This document shows positions 41,650 to 52,703 of a stretch of DNA of 64,000 bases, in pieces. The position numbers and the translations under genes were made by a program. The DNA is taken from contig NC_070571.1 in assembly GCF_026914185.1 (NCBI RefSeq), positions 1,674,001 through 1,738,000 of the forward strand. The letters are read 5' to 3'. This DNA comes from Puccinia triticina (taxonomy: Eukaryota > Basidiomycota > Pucciniomycetes > Pucciniales > Pucciniaceae). Each line of letters starts with the position of its first letter. Within the stretch, counting starts at the first letter, position 1. The notes under the pieces were generated by a model that worked only from the letters and a program-made list of their open reading frames with translations, ran no database searches and was not told the DNA's origin.

Positions 41650-42010
41650 ATGGCGCACCACAACGTACAGGAGGTTCTCAAGTTCCACCGGTCTAGATAC
41701 AATAAGATCAAGTTGATGCTTGCTCTCATCGGAAGAGTCTCTGAGAAAACTGTAAATGCCTGGCTGTAAGTCCTTAGTGAGGATCCAAAATCTATGTGAT
41801 ATACTCATTCAAATTTGTTGTTGATTTCAGTGGAGAAGACAGACCCAGAAGAAAGAAGAGTAGCTACAACCAATTCCTGGCATTTAGTGCTAAAAGCGTG
41901 GATACCCCAGGTGATTCTATTATCTCTCATCTCCAAATTATCTCTTGATTATCAATCTGACATTCAAACTTTTAGTTCCACCAAAAGGTAAGGATTGCCA
42001 AGTGAACCTG
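41650..42010 (+). CDS. unrecognised multi-exon gene fragment
   Basis: The ATG at 41650 starts MAHHNVQEVLKFHRSRYN and KIKLMLALIGRVSEKTVNAW. The exon ends at a GTAAGT donor at about 41767. A second exon (about 41832-41910) adds GEDRPRRKKSSYNQFLAFSA in phase, and a third begins VPPKGKDCQVNL before a GC-rich repeat cuts it at about 42012. The first exon looks helical and could be a homeodomain-like DNA-binding fold, but this is only an impression. Confidence 0.45.
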
Positions 42011-42135
42011 GGTACCCGTGGCGGGTGCGGGTACTGCCGCTGTTTTTCAGCAATTCTGGCTACCTGCAATCCCACCCGGCACCCGCTGGCGGGTACCGCG
42101 GGTGTTTTTCGCGGGTACCGCAGGTACTTTTTTTT
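42008..42135. repeat. GGGTACC/GCGGGT repeat cluster
   Basis: Repeats of gggtacccg and tggcgggtacc, the same type found inside the hAT MITE at 35203-36453 and at 45940-46092. Confidence 0.55.
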
Positions 42136-42301
42136 TTATTTTGCCCTCAAAAGTTTCAAAACCCTTGGTGACAAGTTTAGACAATCTTTACTTTCATTTT
42201 GACCTATGTGTAGTTAGTCATATACTATGTATGGAACCAGAAACATGATGAAATAAAAAAATAACACAATAACTAAAATTGTTACACTGTGAGCTTGAGT
42301 G

Positions 42302-43856
42302 TTACCCTTTTCTCTTTTTTTTTTGCTCTTCCTTGAGGCCATCCTTCCATTTTTTAGGAGCCCCTGGCTCAATCAGGTTATTCTTTGAATAAAACGCCAC
42401 CAACATACCCCTAGTAACGGAAACCGAGTTGAGACGGTGTCGAGATAGGTTTACATAATGGCGGCCAAAGGAAAATGCGCGTTCCACATCAACTGACGTT
42501 GCTGGATAATATGAAAGTTAGATGAGAAACGTCAGCTTTCTGATATAACATTAAGGAATCATCAAATGAAAAATTTACCTGGGCAGCTCAAGACATCAAG
42601 CACCATTTGCGAAAGCCCACGGTGTGTATTGCCAGCGGTCTTTTGCTGGATCCACCATTTGAGTGCATCAATTGGAGCACCGTCATTCAAAATGAGCCCC
42701 AAAGCTAGCCACGTTTTGAGCGGATCAGTTATGGAATGGCCTCGGGCCGCAAGAGCAGCACCCAATTGTGCTATGTTTCCAGTCCTTGACTGGTTCAATC
42801 AAATGTAAGCAAATATCATGAAAGTTTGATTGATTCAAACCGAGTAAATCTTACCTTGGTTGTTTTCTGTGGGTCAGTGCGGGCTGGAACATTTGGCACA
42901 GGCTTGTAATGTGCATTGAACAGCTCTCGGGTGAGTCTCAGAGCCTCCGTAATCCATTCCTCCTCCCATCCTGCGATCTTGAAGTATTCATCTTTGAATG
43001 ATGGATGCAGTACTAAAATAAAGTAATTTAGTTGTCATAATCCATGGAAATATTAAAAAGGGATTCAGAATCTTACCCATGGCAATTCAAAACAATGGTG
43101 AACAGTCAGTCAGCGTATAGTATTTGTTGGTCAGCTGAAGGCCAACTCGACAAGCATTTTGCAGGGCTGGCGGGTAATTGTTGTCAGATCCTTTGATGGC
43201 ATTTGACAGCATGTCTGTAATCTTGTCAATGAATACTATGACATGAGTTAACCAAGCCGATCCGCATGTTGATACTTGAAGCGTTTGCTCATAGAAGGGC
43301 TGGAGAATTGTTACCAAGTGGTCAGCTAATTCAAGGTCAACGGAATTGATGTGATATTTATGATCCAAGCCGTGCTTCTTGTCCTTCTGCCATACCAGAC
43401 TGTTGACAAAAAAGATGTTAGTTTCCCTTTGGTGACAAGCAATAAAAATTCAATAATTACATTGCCTTCTTGCATCTGACGATGCCAACCACCTGATCAA
43501 AGGTTGAGTTCCACCTTGTGCGAACGTCTTGAACAATGCTATGAGGCCTTTTGCAATCCATTTCTACGCAGAGCTTGGCGAATTTGGCCTTTGAATTCGT
43601 CAATTTTGAAGTTTGCGAGCCACTGCGCGGAACTGAAAATAGGAGATAAATGTGATGAATCAGAAAGAAATTCAATCCAATTGAGGAAAAATTGACCCAC
43701 CTTAGCCAGAGTTTGTCGGCACATTGCGGTTGTGTAAAGATCAGTGTCTTCATCCTCATCACTCAGATCCTTGATGTCTTCAAGAGTGAGCTTGGGCTCC
43801 AAATCTTTTGGCTGAAAAGCTTCATCAGCTGTCTCGGGGTCATTGTCCTCTTCCAA
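42302..43856 (-). pseudogene. hAT transposase copy 3, carboxy-terminal half
   Basis: Read on the minus strand: acidic exon (43856 to about 43704) ending DEDEDTDLYTTAMC; exon with MDCKRPHSIVQDVRTRWNST; exon with YHINSVDLELADHLVTIL and LTHVIVFIDKITD; a TGA after CSPLF near 43091; exon with SFKDEYFKIAGWEEEW; exon with GAPIDALKWWIQQKTAGN; and a last exon with VDVERAFSFGRHYVN and MLVAFYSKNNLI, the hAT dimerisation domain, stopping at 42302. Introns are 50-80 bp with GT..AG borders. The amino-terminal DDE half is absent beyond 43856. It is the most complete carboxy-terminal hAT copy here. Confidence 0.85.
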
Positions 43857-44197
43857 AGGAGTGACCTCATTCTCGTATCACCCTGTCTGGTCCAGGAGGT
43901 TCCAGGAGGTTATGGGGTGCCGGACGCCTTGGGTACACTTCCGGGCGCGCTGTAACCCTGGAACATGTACCAGGGCTTCACAGGTATATCATGTCCATTC
44001 CTGCTGGGCTCAGGTCACGGGACAACCCTAAAACGGCCGGGTACCCCGCGAGTTCTAGCCTAGGTGCACCTCTATGCTAAAAGCGACTTTGGACGATTGT
44101 CCAAATTCACTCGGCCTTGATTTGGCCTCGCTGATGAAGTGCAAACTCCATTTTGATTCAAAAAGAGGTATGACCTCCATTTGGACCTCCATCAAAT

Positions 44198-44285
44198 GGA
44201 GGTTGTACCCCCATCAGATGGAGGTTGTACCCCCACCAGATAAAGGTTGTACCCCCATCAAATGGAGGTTGTACACCCATTGGTT
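44198..44285. repeat. 22-bp tandem repeat GGAGGTTGTACCCCCATCAGAT
   Basis: Copies start at 44198, 44220, 44242 and 44264, exactly 22 bp apart, with a partial inverted copy after them (tacaacctc at about 44291). Confidence 0.8.
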
Positions 44286-44482
44286 GGAAGTACAACCTCT
44301 GTTCATTGGATGTTGAACTCACATTCAAGTTTTTACTACGCGCACACCATAAAGGGTGTAGACAAGCTTGTACACCATCATGTTTGGCGGGCAGGGACAC
44401 GTACGCCAAGAAACCCGGTCCTCAGTCCCGTACGCCTGCATACTTGGCGTACAGGACTGGGGACACCAATTCCCCAAACTTC

Positions 44483-44822
44483 AGCTCGCCGAGAGGAATA
44501 CATACCTCTCGGCAAGATGGACTTTGACCAGCTCGCCAAGAGGAATACATACCTCTCGGAGAGATGGAATTTGACCGGCTCGCCGAGAGGAATACAGAAC
44601 GCTCGGCAAGATGGATTTGCACCATCTCACCAAGAAGAATACATTGCTCTTGGCGAGCTGGGCTTTGGCCATCTCGCCGGGAAGAATACCCTTGGCGAGC
44701 TGGTTTACAAATTCACCTCGCCGGGAGGTATGTATTCCTCCCAGAGAGCTGGTACAAATTCATCTCACATAGAGATATATATTTCTCTTGGCGAGCTGGA
44801 ATCTTACCAGCTCGCCGGGGTG
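44483..44822. repeat. 47-bp array of CTCGCCGAGAGG..CCTCTCGGCGAG hairpins
   Basis: agctcgcc recurs at 44483, 44530 and 44577, followed by more diverged units. Each unit contains GCCGAGAGG, a short loop aatacata, and CCTCTCGGC. Paired positions often change together (gccaagagg..cctctcgg, acgctcggc), so the stems stay largely paired. Confidence 0.75.
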
Positions 44823-45345
44823 TCCTGGCGTACTTTTCCCTTCACGCCAAAACGCAATGACATACACACCTGTGTACGGCTTTTTGGCGCGCACGTAGGA
44901 AAAATTTGGTGTGCATTGAGCATGACCCAAAAGAAAAAATAAAAGAGAAAAAGAGAGTTAGAACTCTATTGCAACTTCCCTTCCCAGAGGGGGATTGGAT
45001 TTCTGACTCACAAGAAGCTACAAGACCCACATTCAAAATTTCAGATGGCCAAGGTGGTGTAAGCAACCTCATGGGAGCCAGAATCCTAATTCAAGTGAGT
45101 TTTTGATTTAAGTCCATAAATAATTACATATCTTAATAGAAACTGCACACCTTTGGGATTCTTCAAGGCAGAAGGTAGAAAAAAGCATATATGATCTTTT
45201 TAGGTTCAAAGTTGAGAATATATAAGAAAAATATACAACAAAAGTTTCAGAAGGATTTGCTCTGTTTACAACTGTTGTTATATATATATTTCAGCATGGC
45301 AATGTGCACTCATTGCCTTCTTTTTTTGGGTGGTGTCTACCTCAG

Positions 45346-45848
45346 GCAAAAACCGGTGTTCTAGAAGGTCTAGGTGCTGCCACTGTAGCCAGATCGGTGG
45401 AAACATCATCTGATCCAGTGGACATATGGCTCTTGGGTGGCCTGTATTTGGACGACGGGGAACCGGTTAATGGTCTGAAGTGGTGGGCTGACCAGAAACA
45501 GAGCGGAAACAATCACCATGGCCTCTGGCAGATGGCTCTTGATGTTCTGTCTTGCCCAGGTAAGCTTAGAATATGGCATTTTCTGAATTATTAAACTTTG
45601 GCTAACTCTCTATATACATAGCAACAACTGTTGATGTAGAGCGCACTTTCAGCTTTGTCCAGGACTATGTCTTGGTCAGGAGACACCAACTCAACGCAAA
45701 GTCAGTTAGCCAAGGCATGGCTGTTTCCTTCTACTCTAAGAACAACCTTATCAAACCTCTGGTGCTCCACGAACATAACAAAAAGGCAAAGAATAAGACT
45801 CAGAGTCATTTCAAGGAAAGGAGCAGAGTCAAGGTGATAGAAATATAG
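45346..45848 (+). pseudogene. hAT transposase copy 4, dimerisation domain
   Basis: Exon 45346-45559 encodes AKTGVLEGLGAATVAR and VNGLKWWADQKQSGN and ends LDVLSCPG. The intron is 45560-45621. Exon 45622-45848 encodes VDVERTFSFVQDYVLVRRHQ and MAVSFYSKNNLIKP and stops at TAG 45846. Both exons are open and in phase, so this terminal domain is undamaged, but nothing upstream belongs to it. Confidence 0.8.
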
Positions 45849-45934
45849 TTTTGGTGGAGTGAAGTTCAGTCACTGTCACAAAGAGGTTATCTGAAGAAAT
45901 GAAAACATAATTCTGTGATTTGCAAGCATTTTTT

Positions 45935-46092
45935 GGTTGCGGGTACCTGCGGGTACCCAAACGGGTACCGCAAATACCCGCTCTGGCCCCCCCAGCGGGT
46001 GCGGGTGCGGGTGCGGGTGTTGGACTTGGCCTGAAAACAGCCGCGGGTACCCAAACACGAGCAGGTACCCGGGTCCTTTTTGCCCATCTCTA
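45935..46092. mobile_element. GGGTACC repeat with hAT-type right end
   Basis: Array of gcgggtaccc and gcgggtgcgggtgcgggt ending in GCCCATCTCTA, the right end type of the 35203-36453 element. The left end is missing. Confidence 0.5.
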
Positions 46093-46629
46093 GTTTGAAA
46101 TCAATTTTTATTCTTCAAGTATCAAACAGTGTCAAAGCTAGGAAGACCTGTGTAATGTGGAATTGTACTTCAAGAAACATGAAATTTGAAGATACAGGAG
46201 TTTTTCTTCCTTGCCATTTTTACCAAGGTATGAGCCATAAAACAATTTTCAATTTGGAAGTGTGAATAGATGTTTATTTGGGAATCTGCACCTTGCCTAG
46301 TACATGACTACACTTGGTACAATTTCTGAACATTTACCTACAACTGACTGGAAAATGCATGTCCTAGAGGCCAAAATTAAGCTTCTAAAGGGAAAGGGGG
46401 GTATGTTATTTGATATTGACAGGCGCACCAATATTCCCTTGCTCCTGGAACCAGCTGAAGAAATACTTCAACAGCTGGTCTGAGAACTCCACGGTGAGCA
46501 GTCAATTCTTAAATTTTCACGCACATCTCAGTGTGGGTAACACCTTTTGCCTTGTAGATTGACCATCTTCACATCTTTTCCCCAAATGTTTTCCACAAAG
46601 TTTCTCCTATTTGAAGCATTATTTCATCA
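46093..46629. other. unassigned spacer
   Basis: AT-rich, with no recognised gene or repeat. Confidence 0.4.
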
Positions 46630-46994
46630 CAGGTTGTGAAGCCCCGCACAGCCCATGGGGTTCACAAAGCCACACGAGCCATGTCATGTGAGGGGGACTA
46701 TAGTCAAAAGCCATTCCCCCCACCCACCTAGTCCGGCAGAGATCCAACCTTCATCTCTGACCGGGCTAGGTAAGCCATTTCTTCCTCTCTCTTGCTCAGA
46801 CTCTGTTTCTTTCCCTCCCCTCTTGGGAGGCTCTGTGTACATAGACTAATGAGAGATCCAACCTTTGTCTCTGAAAGGGCTAGCAATAAAACCCCAACCT
46901 TGGTACTAGAACTGTCTGAGCCTTGAGCTCCATCCCCCTTTGAGACTCTGTCCCATGGCCTAGTGAAGAGCTCCAAGCGAGCTCTTACACAGGT
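46630..46994 (+). mobile_element. solo LTR (355 bp) with TSD CAGGT
   Basis: LTR 46635-46989 starts TGTGAAGCC and ends CTCTTACA. CAGGT flanks it exactly at 46630-46634 and 46990-46994. AATAAAA near 46887 could be its polyadenylation signal. No internal domain is present, so it arose by recombination between two LTRs. Confidence 0.85.
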
Positions 46995-48479
46995 AACTTT
47001 ATTTCCATGTGCATGGCTCAAAAAAATAGTGCTGATTGCTTTTGCCATATGTAGGTGCTTATGTAGCACTGGCTGTTGAATTTTGAACTTGAGAGACCAA
47101 AATGGGGTCTGAGAGGTGAAGCAAGAATATGGGCAGTGAGATGGGGATTTCTCACTGGACCGGCTCAAAGGGAATAAAAAGAAGGAGATGAACCGATAAT
47201 TTTGATTCACATGTATCTAGCACTGTATAAGTAGTCTATGTACATGTGGTCAAAATGTGGGTGAGAATAATAATGAATAAAAAGGAATATTGAATAAGAA
47301 ACTTCTCAAACTCATTGTGACATGTCAAAAGGTACATTATTATCCCCATCAGAGAAGCGCGCAATCTAGAGGATAAGCAGTAACCTGGAAAGCTAATACA
47401 TACTCTATTCTAATCAGGGATCAATTTCTACAAGATAGTAAGAGAGAAGCATGACCAAGGATAAAAGACAGACCACATAGAGAGGGGGAAACATAAGTGT
47501 TGGATAACTTTGATCTGAAAAAAAGCCCATAGAGGAGGATAAAAAAGGATGGAATGGTGTGAGGAAAAAGTGTAGGGATTTTGGGGATGAGTAGAAACAA
47601 GACTAAACTTCAACACTGGCTTTTAATTATGAATTCCCCACTGCGGACCTGTTGTATCCAGACCACGCAAAATCATTGACCTTAGGATAGCAGGAGCAGC
47701 ACAATTATGTGAGGACAAGCATTAAAAAAACTTGGGTCTGGGGCTTGAAGGTTGGTGCAAGTGAACTATGGCCGGGTGAAGAAATTTGGATTGGCTCAGC
47801 ATGACCCCTTTTCCCTTGGGAGGTTCTTTTTTACTTTTTTAATGTGCACCCTCATGTTTGGGTGAACATCAGGGTGGAAATTGGCCAGCAGCTAACACCT
47901 GTACCCATACTCAATGAACAGGTAGTGCTGACCATTGCGCTGGGAAATTCCTGGCTTGTTGAACACCACATGCTGTCCATGTATCTGGGCTTTCCCAAGC
48001 TCTTTGGACAGTATATGCTGTCAAAAAATCTCGTAAAGGACGGTGTGATGTCCAGTATCTGCTGGTCATTGGGATAGGGCTTCCCCAACTTGGGGACCCC
48101 TGTCATTTGTCCACCGCAATTCTCGGCCAAGTGTTGTGGTGGACAAGTGCAGTGGACACCAATATGCTGCCTATCCAATCTCAAAACCAATGACCAGTAC
48201 CTACTGGTCATCACATGGGCAAAGCCCTAGCACAAGGACCAGCACATACTGGTAATCAAGCCAACATTCCCAAGATGTGTAGGCACTATCAACTGGCGCC
48301 CCAGGTTGCAAAAGCGCCACCAAATTGGCAGGATGTAATGGCCTTTTAGCTGGGACTTTCCTAGATTGATTTACATAATGGCAGGTTCACCAAGTTGGGA
48401 AAGAGACTCCTTGATTACCAACATGTACTGGTTGTTGAGCTGGTCCTTTCACATCCCCTTCACTTGTAATCAATTAAAG
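46995..48479. other. unassigned repeat-rich stretch
   Basis: No protein is recognised. 47795-47815 (ggctcagcatgacccc) resembles a GGGTCA-type end. 48020-48240 contains diverged inverted repeats around ccagta..tactgg. It is probably decayed elements. Confidence 0.35.
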
Positions 48480-48795
48480 GATTCCTCTACCCATTAATGG
48501 AGGGTATACACATGTAATTGAGATAAGATGCTCTCCACTCAATGACCATACAAACTGTTCATGCAGTGGAGGATTTCTCCACTTGATGGTTTTTATACAT
48601 GGTCATCAAGTGGAGGATTTCTCCACTCAGGGGTCAATGGCAAGGATCATAGAATGGAGGATTTCTCCACTTCATGATCATCTAAACCAGACACCAAGTG
48701 GAGGTTTTCTCCACTTGATGGCGATACAACCCAGTAATCAAGGAGAGGATGTCTCCACTTGATGGCGGGTACAAATTGGCTGGTGGATAATCCTT
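48480..48795. repeat. palindromic minisatellite CTCCACTTGATG..CATCAAGTGGAG
   Basis: Five to six imperfect units of 50-60 bp. Each holds ctccacttgatgg and ccatcaagtggagg type sequence separated by a variable loop (atacatggt and similar). It is similar in design to the GATGACC arrays. Confidence 0.7.
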
Positions 48796-49010
48796 TTGTG
48801 TACCAGCCACTGAGTAGAAATACCCATTAGTTCAGTTCAAATTGTGAGATACAACAAGGTTAGATACAGATAAGATGAGTATGAGTTGATTCTAAACATA
48901 CAGCCAACCCACAATTCAGTTACACATGAGGCATTGGAACATATCTGGCAGAATTCTAGATAAAGATTATGGTCTGGCACTCTCTAGAGAGTGCAACACA
49001 TCCCCCCTGG
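48796..49010 (-). mobile_element. LTR start and polypurine tract, minus orientation
   Basis: On the minus strand AGGGGGGATG is followed by TGTTGCACTCTCTAGAGAG, identical to the junction at 36877-36905. The LTR body runs leftward from about 48993. The other LTR and the coding region of this copy were not found. Confidence 0.5.
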
Positions 49011-50138
49011 TGTTAGTTAAATAAACCATTGGCATCCTCACTTGCTTGGCTGAAAAAAGATGATTTCAGCCCAAAACCGGACATATTAGGGGGTATCAAA
49101 TATAAGAAATCCACAATTAGAAACCAGTCAATTAGCCAAAAATATAATTTGTCACCAGTAGATCCCAAAATGGGTGAGGTGAATGACTAACATGTTTAAA
49201 AAATGGTGGATTTTTTCAAACCAGTCAATTACATAATGGTGGATTTGGTCATACTAGAGGCTAAGGCGGCTTCGCAGCTGCAAAACCCAGGTTTATTTGT
49301 GTGGCTTCCCCTGTTCCTGGTCTTCTATATCAATTGGCCTATGTAGTAAGAGTCCAGATATGGCATTAGTAACACAATTTATTTGAATGATAATTACAAG
49401 ATTAGATTACAATTAAAAGAGAGGGGAGGGACAAAGAAATTGTAACTTAGATAACATGGGAACTGTGAACAGGATATCAGGAGTGAAAAAAATTAACAAG
49501 GGGCATACACCCAGACTATCCATCATTATACCACTCTCATTCAGAGATTAGAGACAGAAATAGTTGTATGGAATGGCTGATTGATCAATGGTTTAAATTG
49601 ATTTGCATTAAATAAAACAAGTTGACTTGGGGACTAACCAGATGTAGCAGAAATCCATTGAATTGTAATCAGATCCTTTGGAATCTTTTCAGGGGCTTCA
49701 CTTCTCAAGCTGATCATCCAATAATTTGAGAAAAAGCTGGCCAGTACCTGTATGGGATTTTATAATCAATGTTGGCTAATCAAAGCATAGGTGACATTGA
49801 GAATTGAATCAATGCCAAAAATCATGTAACAAAAGTTTATGTTCTGTCTATAATCTATTCAAGTTTATTCTTATTTCCCTATTTGAGTATACCACAGCCT
49901 AAAAAACAACACCAGCAGTGGCACACACAAGAGAGACTGAAAGGTAGTGGGAGAAGCAAGTGGTCTAATCTAGGCTCTCTGAGGAAAGTAAATAGATCTG
50001 TGAACAGGTATAATGATTTGGATTAGTTCTATGATTAAAATAATGCATTGGTGGTAGTACCTGGAAGGTCTGGTTCCAGAGCGGTGATGGGATAAAATGT
50101 GCTCAAGCTGATCAGCAAGTCCTTGTCCCTCACATTTC
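49011..50138. other. unassigned AT-rich stretch
   Basis: No gene, clear repeat or transposon domain is recognised. Confidence 0.4.
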
Positions 50139-50567
50139 ATGGTATGCAAAGGGCGGGGAGAAATCACTCAGGAATGTTTGCTTGCACCCAGGGTTAGGTG
50201 TCACATAGATCACGATAAACCTGCTCTATTCATTGATCTATGTATGTATCTTCAATGCAGCAGCAGCATTGACAAGCAGTCCCATAAAGAGAAAGAAAGA
50301 AATAGAAAATACAGGAGGGTGAGCGGGCGCTTGAGTGCCAAGGCCAGCGAGGAGAGCAAGAAGGAGCCCGAGCCGGTCAAGGAGTGGTTCTGGCGCAGGT
50401 CGCTCAAGAGCGCTGCCGGCCCTGAGAGGGGCAGTGCGGTGGGTGTGGTGAGCAGTGAGTCTGGTCCTGCTGGGCGGTTGGTTGAGATTGAGTTCAGGCA
50501 GAAGAGCAACCAGGAGGATGCGCGGGTCCTGGTGGGCGCAGTGCTGATCTGGAGTTCTTCTTGTTGA
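50139..50567 (+). CDS. exon fragment of an unrecognised host-like protein
   Basis: The part from about 50280 to 50555 has strongly G/C-ending codons, unlike the surrounding AT-rich DNA, which argues that it was once coding. It reads KEKERNRKYRRVSGRLS and PVKEWFWRRSLKSAAG, then RLVEIEFRQKSNQEDARVLV. The first 45 codons look like random sequence, so the true exon probably starts after the ag at about 50265. No domain is recognised. It lies beside the VPS9 exon, on the opposite strand. Confidence 0.4.
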   Translation: MVCKGRGEITQECLLAPRVRCHIDHDKPALFIDLCMYLQCSSSIDKQSHKEKERNRKYRRVSGRLSAKASEESKKEPEPVKEWFWRRSLKSAAGPERGSAVGVVSSESGPAGRLVEIEFRQKSNQEDARVLVGAVLIWSSSC

Positions 50568-50766
50568 TGTTGATGTTGATGTTCTTGTTGTTCTTGGTTC
50601 GTTGGTGGACATGGTTTGTGAGGTGGTTGCTGGTTGCAGTGCTTTCCTTCGGCGGAACATCCACTAAATTCAACTGAATCTGTCTAAAATAGTTTCAGGC
50701 TCATCTTCTCTTATCACGGAAACAAAAATAGTGTGTGTGCGCAGGTTAGATGTAAGAGAGCCGCAC

Positions 50767-51063
50767 ATCAAGGAAGTTGTTGACGACCTTGACCTGCTCG
50801 GCGACGCCGGTGGTCTTGGGCGGATGGGTGGTGCGTTTAGTGAATTCTTTGAGGAACAAGCGCAGGTATTTGGCGATGGGTTCGGCGTGGGGGCAGCGCA
50901 TGTGTTCAAGGAAGAGGTTAGAGTCAAAGGGGACAGCAGGCGGGGAGTCGTCGTGGGAGGGGCTTTTGACGACCATTCTGGGGGGGACCGAGGGAGTGGG
51001 GTCGGGGTCAGCATTGCGGGTGGAGAGCTTGTGGCCGGACTTGCTGTCGGAGGGCGACTGCTG
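50767..51063 (-). pseudogene. VPS9-domain (Rab5 GEF) exon fragment
   Basis: A 297-base open exon on the minus strand between an acceptor (tgcattag, 51064) and a donor (GTGCGG, 50766). After a Ser/Pro-rich start (PTPSVPPRMVVKSPSHDD) it encodes FLEHMRCPHAEPIAKYLRLF and GVAEQVKVVNNFLD. This is the amino-terminal helical bundle of fungal VPS9-domain proteins, which load GTP on Rab5-type GTPases in endocytosis. Codons end mostly in G or C. The catalytic VPS9 core is not present nearby, so this is a gene fragment. Confidence 0.55.
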
Positions 51064-51210
51064 CTAATGCAGATGATGGTGTGGGGAGGAGGGGGCGCTG
51101 GTAACAAAGAATGATGGGCACATTGGAGGATTCTCACGCGGTGATATTTTCTTGGCCTAAGCCTAAAGCTTCGCTGTAGATAGCGGGACTCGGGTCAAGG
51201 GTCCAATCCA

Positions 51211-51281
51211 TCATGGCCTTCGCGCTGCCTCAACCATCATCCTCTCCGCCACGATTCCCGGGGCACCGTAGCTGGTGTTTG
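51211..51281 (-). pseudogene. ABCB10/MDL1-like transporter fragment, 3' part
   Basis: Continues the minus-strand frame of 56726-56548 across the copia insertion: VDTNTSYGAPGIVAERMM then VEAARRP and TGA at 51211. It corresponds to the segment after the Q-loop of an ABC nucleotide-binding domain (pattern DPxLFxGxVxxNIxYGxP..VEAARxA). Confidence 0.55.
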
Positions 51282-51936
51282 TGTAAAAATGATATGAGAT
51301 TACTTTATTGAAACAGTATTTAACAAAGAACTCAATAATAGTAAATACACTTTTTGAATAATAAAAATAGATTGTTAGATTGGTTTTTTAAACTTCACGG
51401 AGCTAGTAGTAAAGGGAAAAAATACCTCAAAGAAATGAACCGCAGCGAACAAAAATCTTGGCACAAAGCACAACGACGTTGTCGAATAAGCAACAGGAAT
51501 ATCACAACGAAAACAGCCTAAATTTTTATGAACAAAACAATGCGATGTTAATAACTAGGAACGATTGTTGTTAATGAGAATGCTCGAAAGAACTACCTGC
51601 CCAGAAGCTGCTTCTAGCTCCTCCTAGATGCTTAGCGATGACGAGAGTTGAGTTTTGAGCTTTTGATTTGATTGATGAGGAACGAAGAAGAAAGACCTCG
51701 AGTAGTTGTTGTCTGATGATCGATTGGTGATGAGATCGACGAGATTGGATGATGGAGAAGAGTGATGAAGAAAAGAAACGGGGAAGAATTGAGTTTATCG
51801 GCGAAGAGAAAGAATAGAGTTCGAGATCTGAGTTTAGCCCATGTGGTCCGATCGATCGACATGATAACGCATGTACGCGTCATCCGTATGCATAGACCAT
51901 GCATAGCGCGAGATTAAACTAGCTTAAACTTTGACA
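51282..51936 (-). mobile_element. copia element B, 3' LTR (655 bp)
   Basis: It is the left copy in the window and the 3' copy for the minus-strand element. In element orientation it starts TGTCAAAG and ends TTTTTACA. It is preceded in that orientation by the polypurine tract AGGAGGAG (51944-51937). GTTTG at 51277-51281 is the target duplication shared with 56548-56552. It differs from the 5' LTR at six sites. Confidence 0.9.
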
Positions 51937-51942
51937 CTCCTC

Positions 51943-52250
51943 CTAAACATGCACATTCAGTAAATGTAATTGTTCAAAAGCAGATAGCAGTTTAATTTTG
52001 CCGAGCGGCTTCGTCAAGACATCCGCAATCATATCTTGTGTCGAGACTTGAAGGACCCGAAGAACCTTTAGAATAATCAGTTGCCGGACATATTGAAAGC
52101 GAATTTCAATATGTTTGGTATTTGGATTGAGTTGCGCCTCCTTGCTTATGATTACGGCACCAGAGTTGTCGTTGAATAAGAGAGGCGGATCTATACGAAT
52201 GTCGAGGGAAGTGATGAGATTTGACATCCACCGCAGTTGTTTCGCGCATT
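51943..52250 (-). pseudogene. copia element B, RNase H end
   Basis: Encodes AKQLRWMSNLITSLDIR, FNDNSGAVIIS, TKHIEIRFQYVRQ and MIADVLTKPLGKIKL, the standard carboxy-terminal signatures of copia RNase H. The amino-terminal part is cut by the TTTACAAGG-rich insert. Confidence 0.85.
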
Positions 52251-52254
52251 TGTT

Positions 52255-52700
52255 TATGGGGGGGTTGAATTTTACAACCCTTATTTTACAAGGCTTATGC
52301 TTTGTAAAAGCAATGCCATGTAAAATCATATTAAGCCACAGGTTTTTTGTAATTTTACAAGTGTTCTTCCATTTTTTCCTAGTTTGTAAAATAACCATTG
52401 TGAAAGATACCTTGTCAATTTTCCGCTTGGCGGACTCAAATAGAATTTTACAAGTGATTTGTTCACAAGGGTTTCCCTTGCAAAGAAAAAGCCATGTAAA
52501 AAAGCATGTGAGTCACAATACATTCAAATTTGCAAGGTTTCCCTTACATGGGATCCTTTTTTGGATTCACAAGGGTTGCAAAATTCTGACCAGAGGCAGA
52601 AAGATGAGATTTTTACAAGGCATATGTCTATTTACAAGGCATAATTTCCCACCAGAAAACAAGACAAAAAAAATCCCAATGAAAATTTGAACACAGCCAA
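52255..52700. mobile_element. TTTACAAGG-rich insert in copia element B
   Basis: The words ttttacaagg, tttgcaagg and tttacaaggc recur about ten times in both orientations over 430 bp with no coding. It replaces part of the RT/RNase H region. The ends are unclear. Confidence 0.5.
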
Positions 52701-52703
52701 AGT

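Larger units (their letters stand above)
44040..44937. mobile_element. hairpin-array element
   Basis: The right end reads GGTGTGCATTGAGCATGACCC, a diverged version of the GGGTCAG family end. The arms tttttactacgcgcacacc (about 44328) and its inverted relative (about 44893-44911) bracket the 47-bp hairpin array. The left end is not certain. Confidence 0.5.

Noticed and set aside
44247..44942. 231-codon open frame
   Set aside because: It runs across the 22-bp and 47-bp hairpin arrays, on both strands, with no recognisable protein.
36886..48993. The two TGTTGCACTCTCTAGAGAG junctions as the ends of one retroelement
   Set aside because: They are in opposite orientation, whereas LTRs of one element point the same way, and unrelated elements fill the interval.
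50238..50660. 140-codon minus-strand frame opposite the host-like exon
   Set aside because: The plus strand has the G/C-ending codon pattern of a real exon here; the minus frame is its shadow, although the VPS9 exon on that strand made it worth considering.
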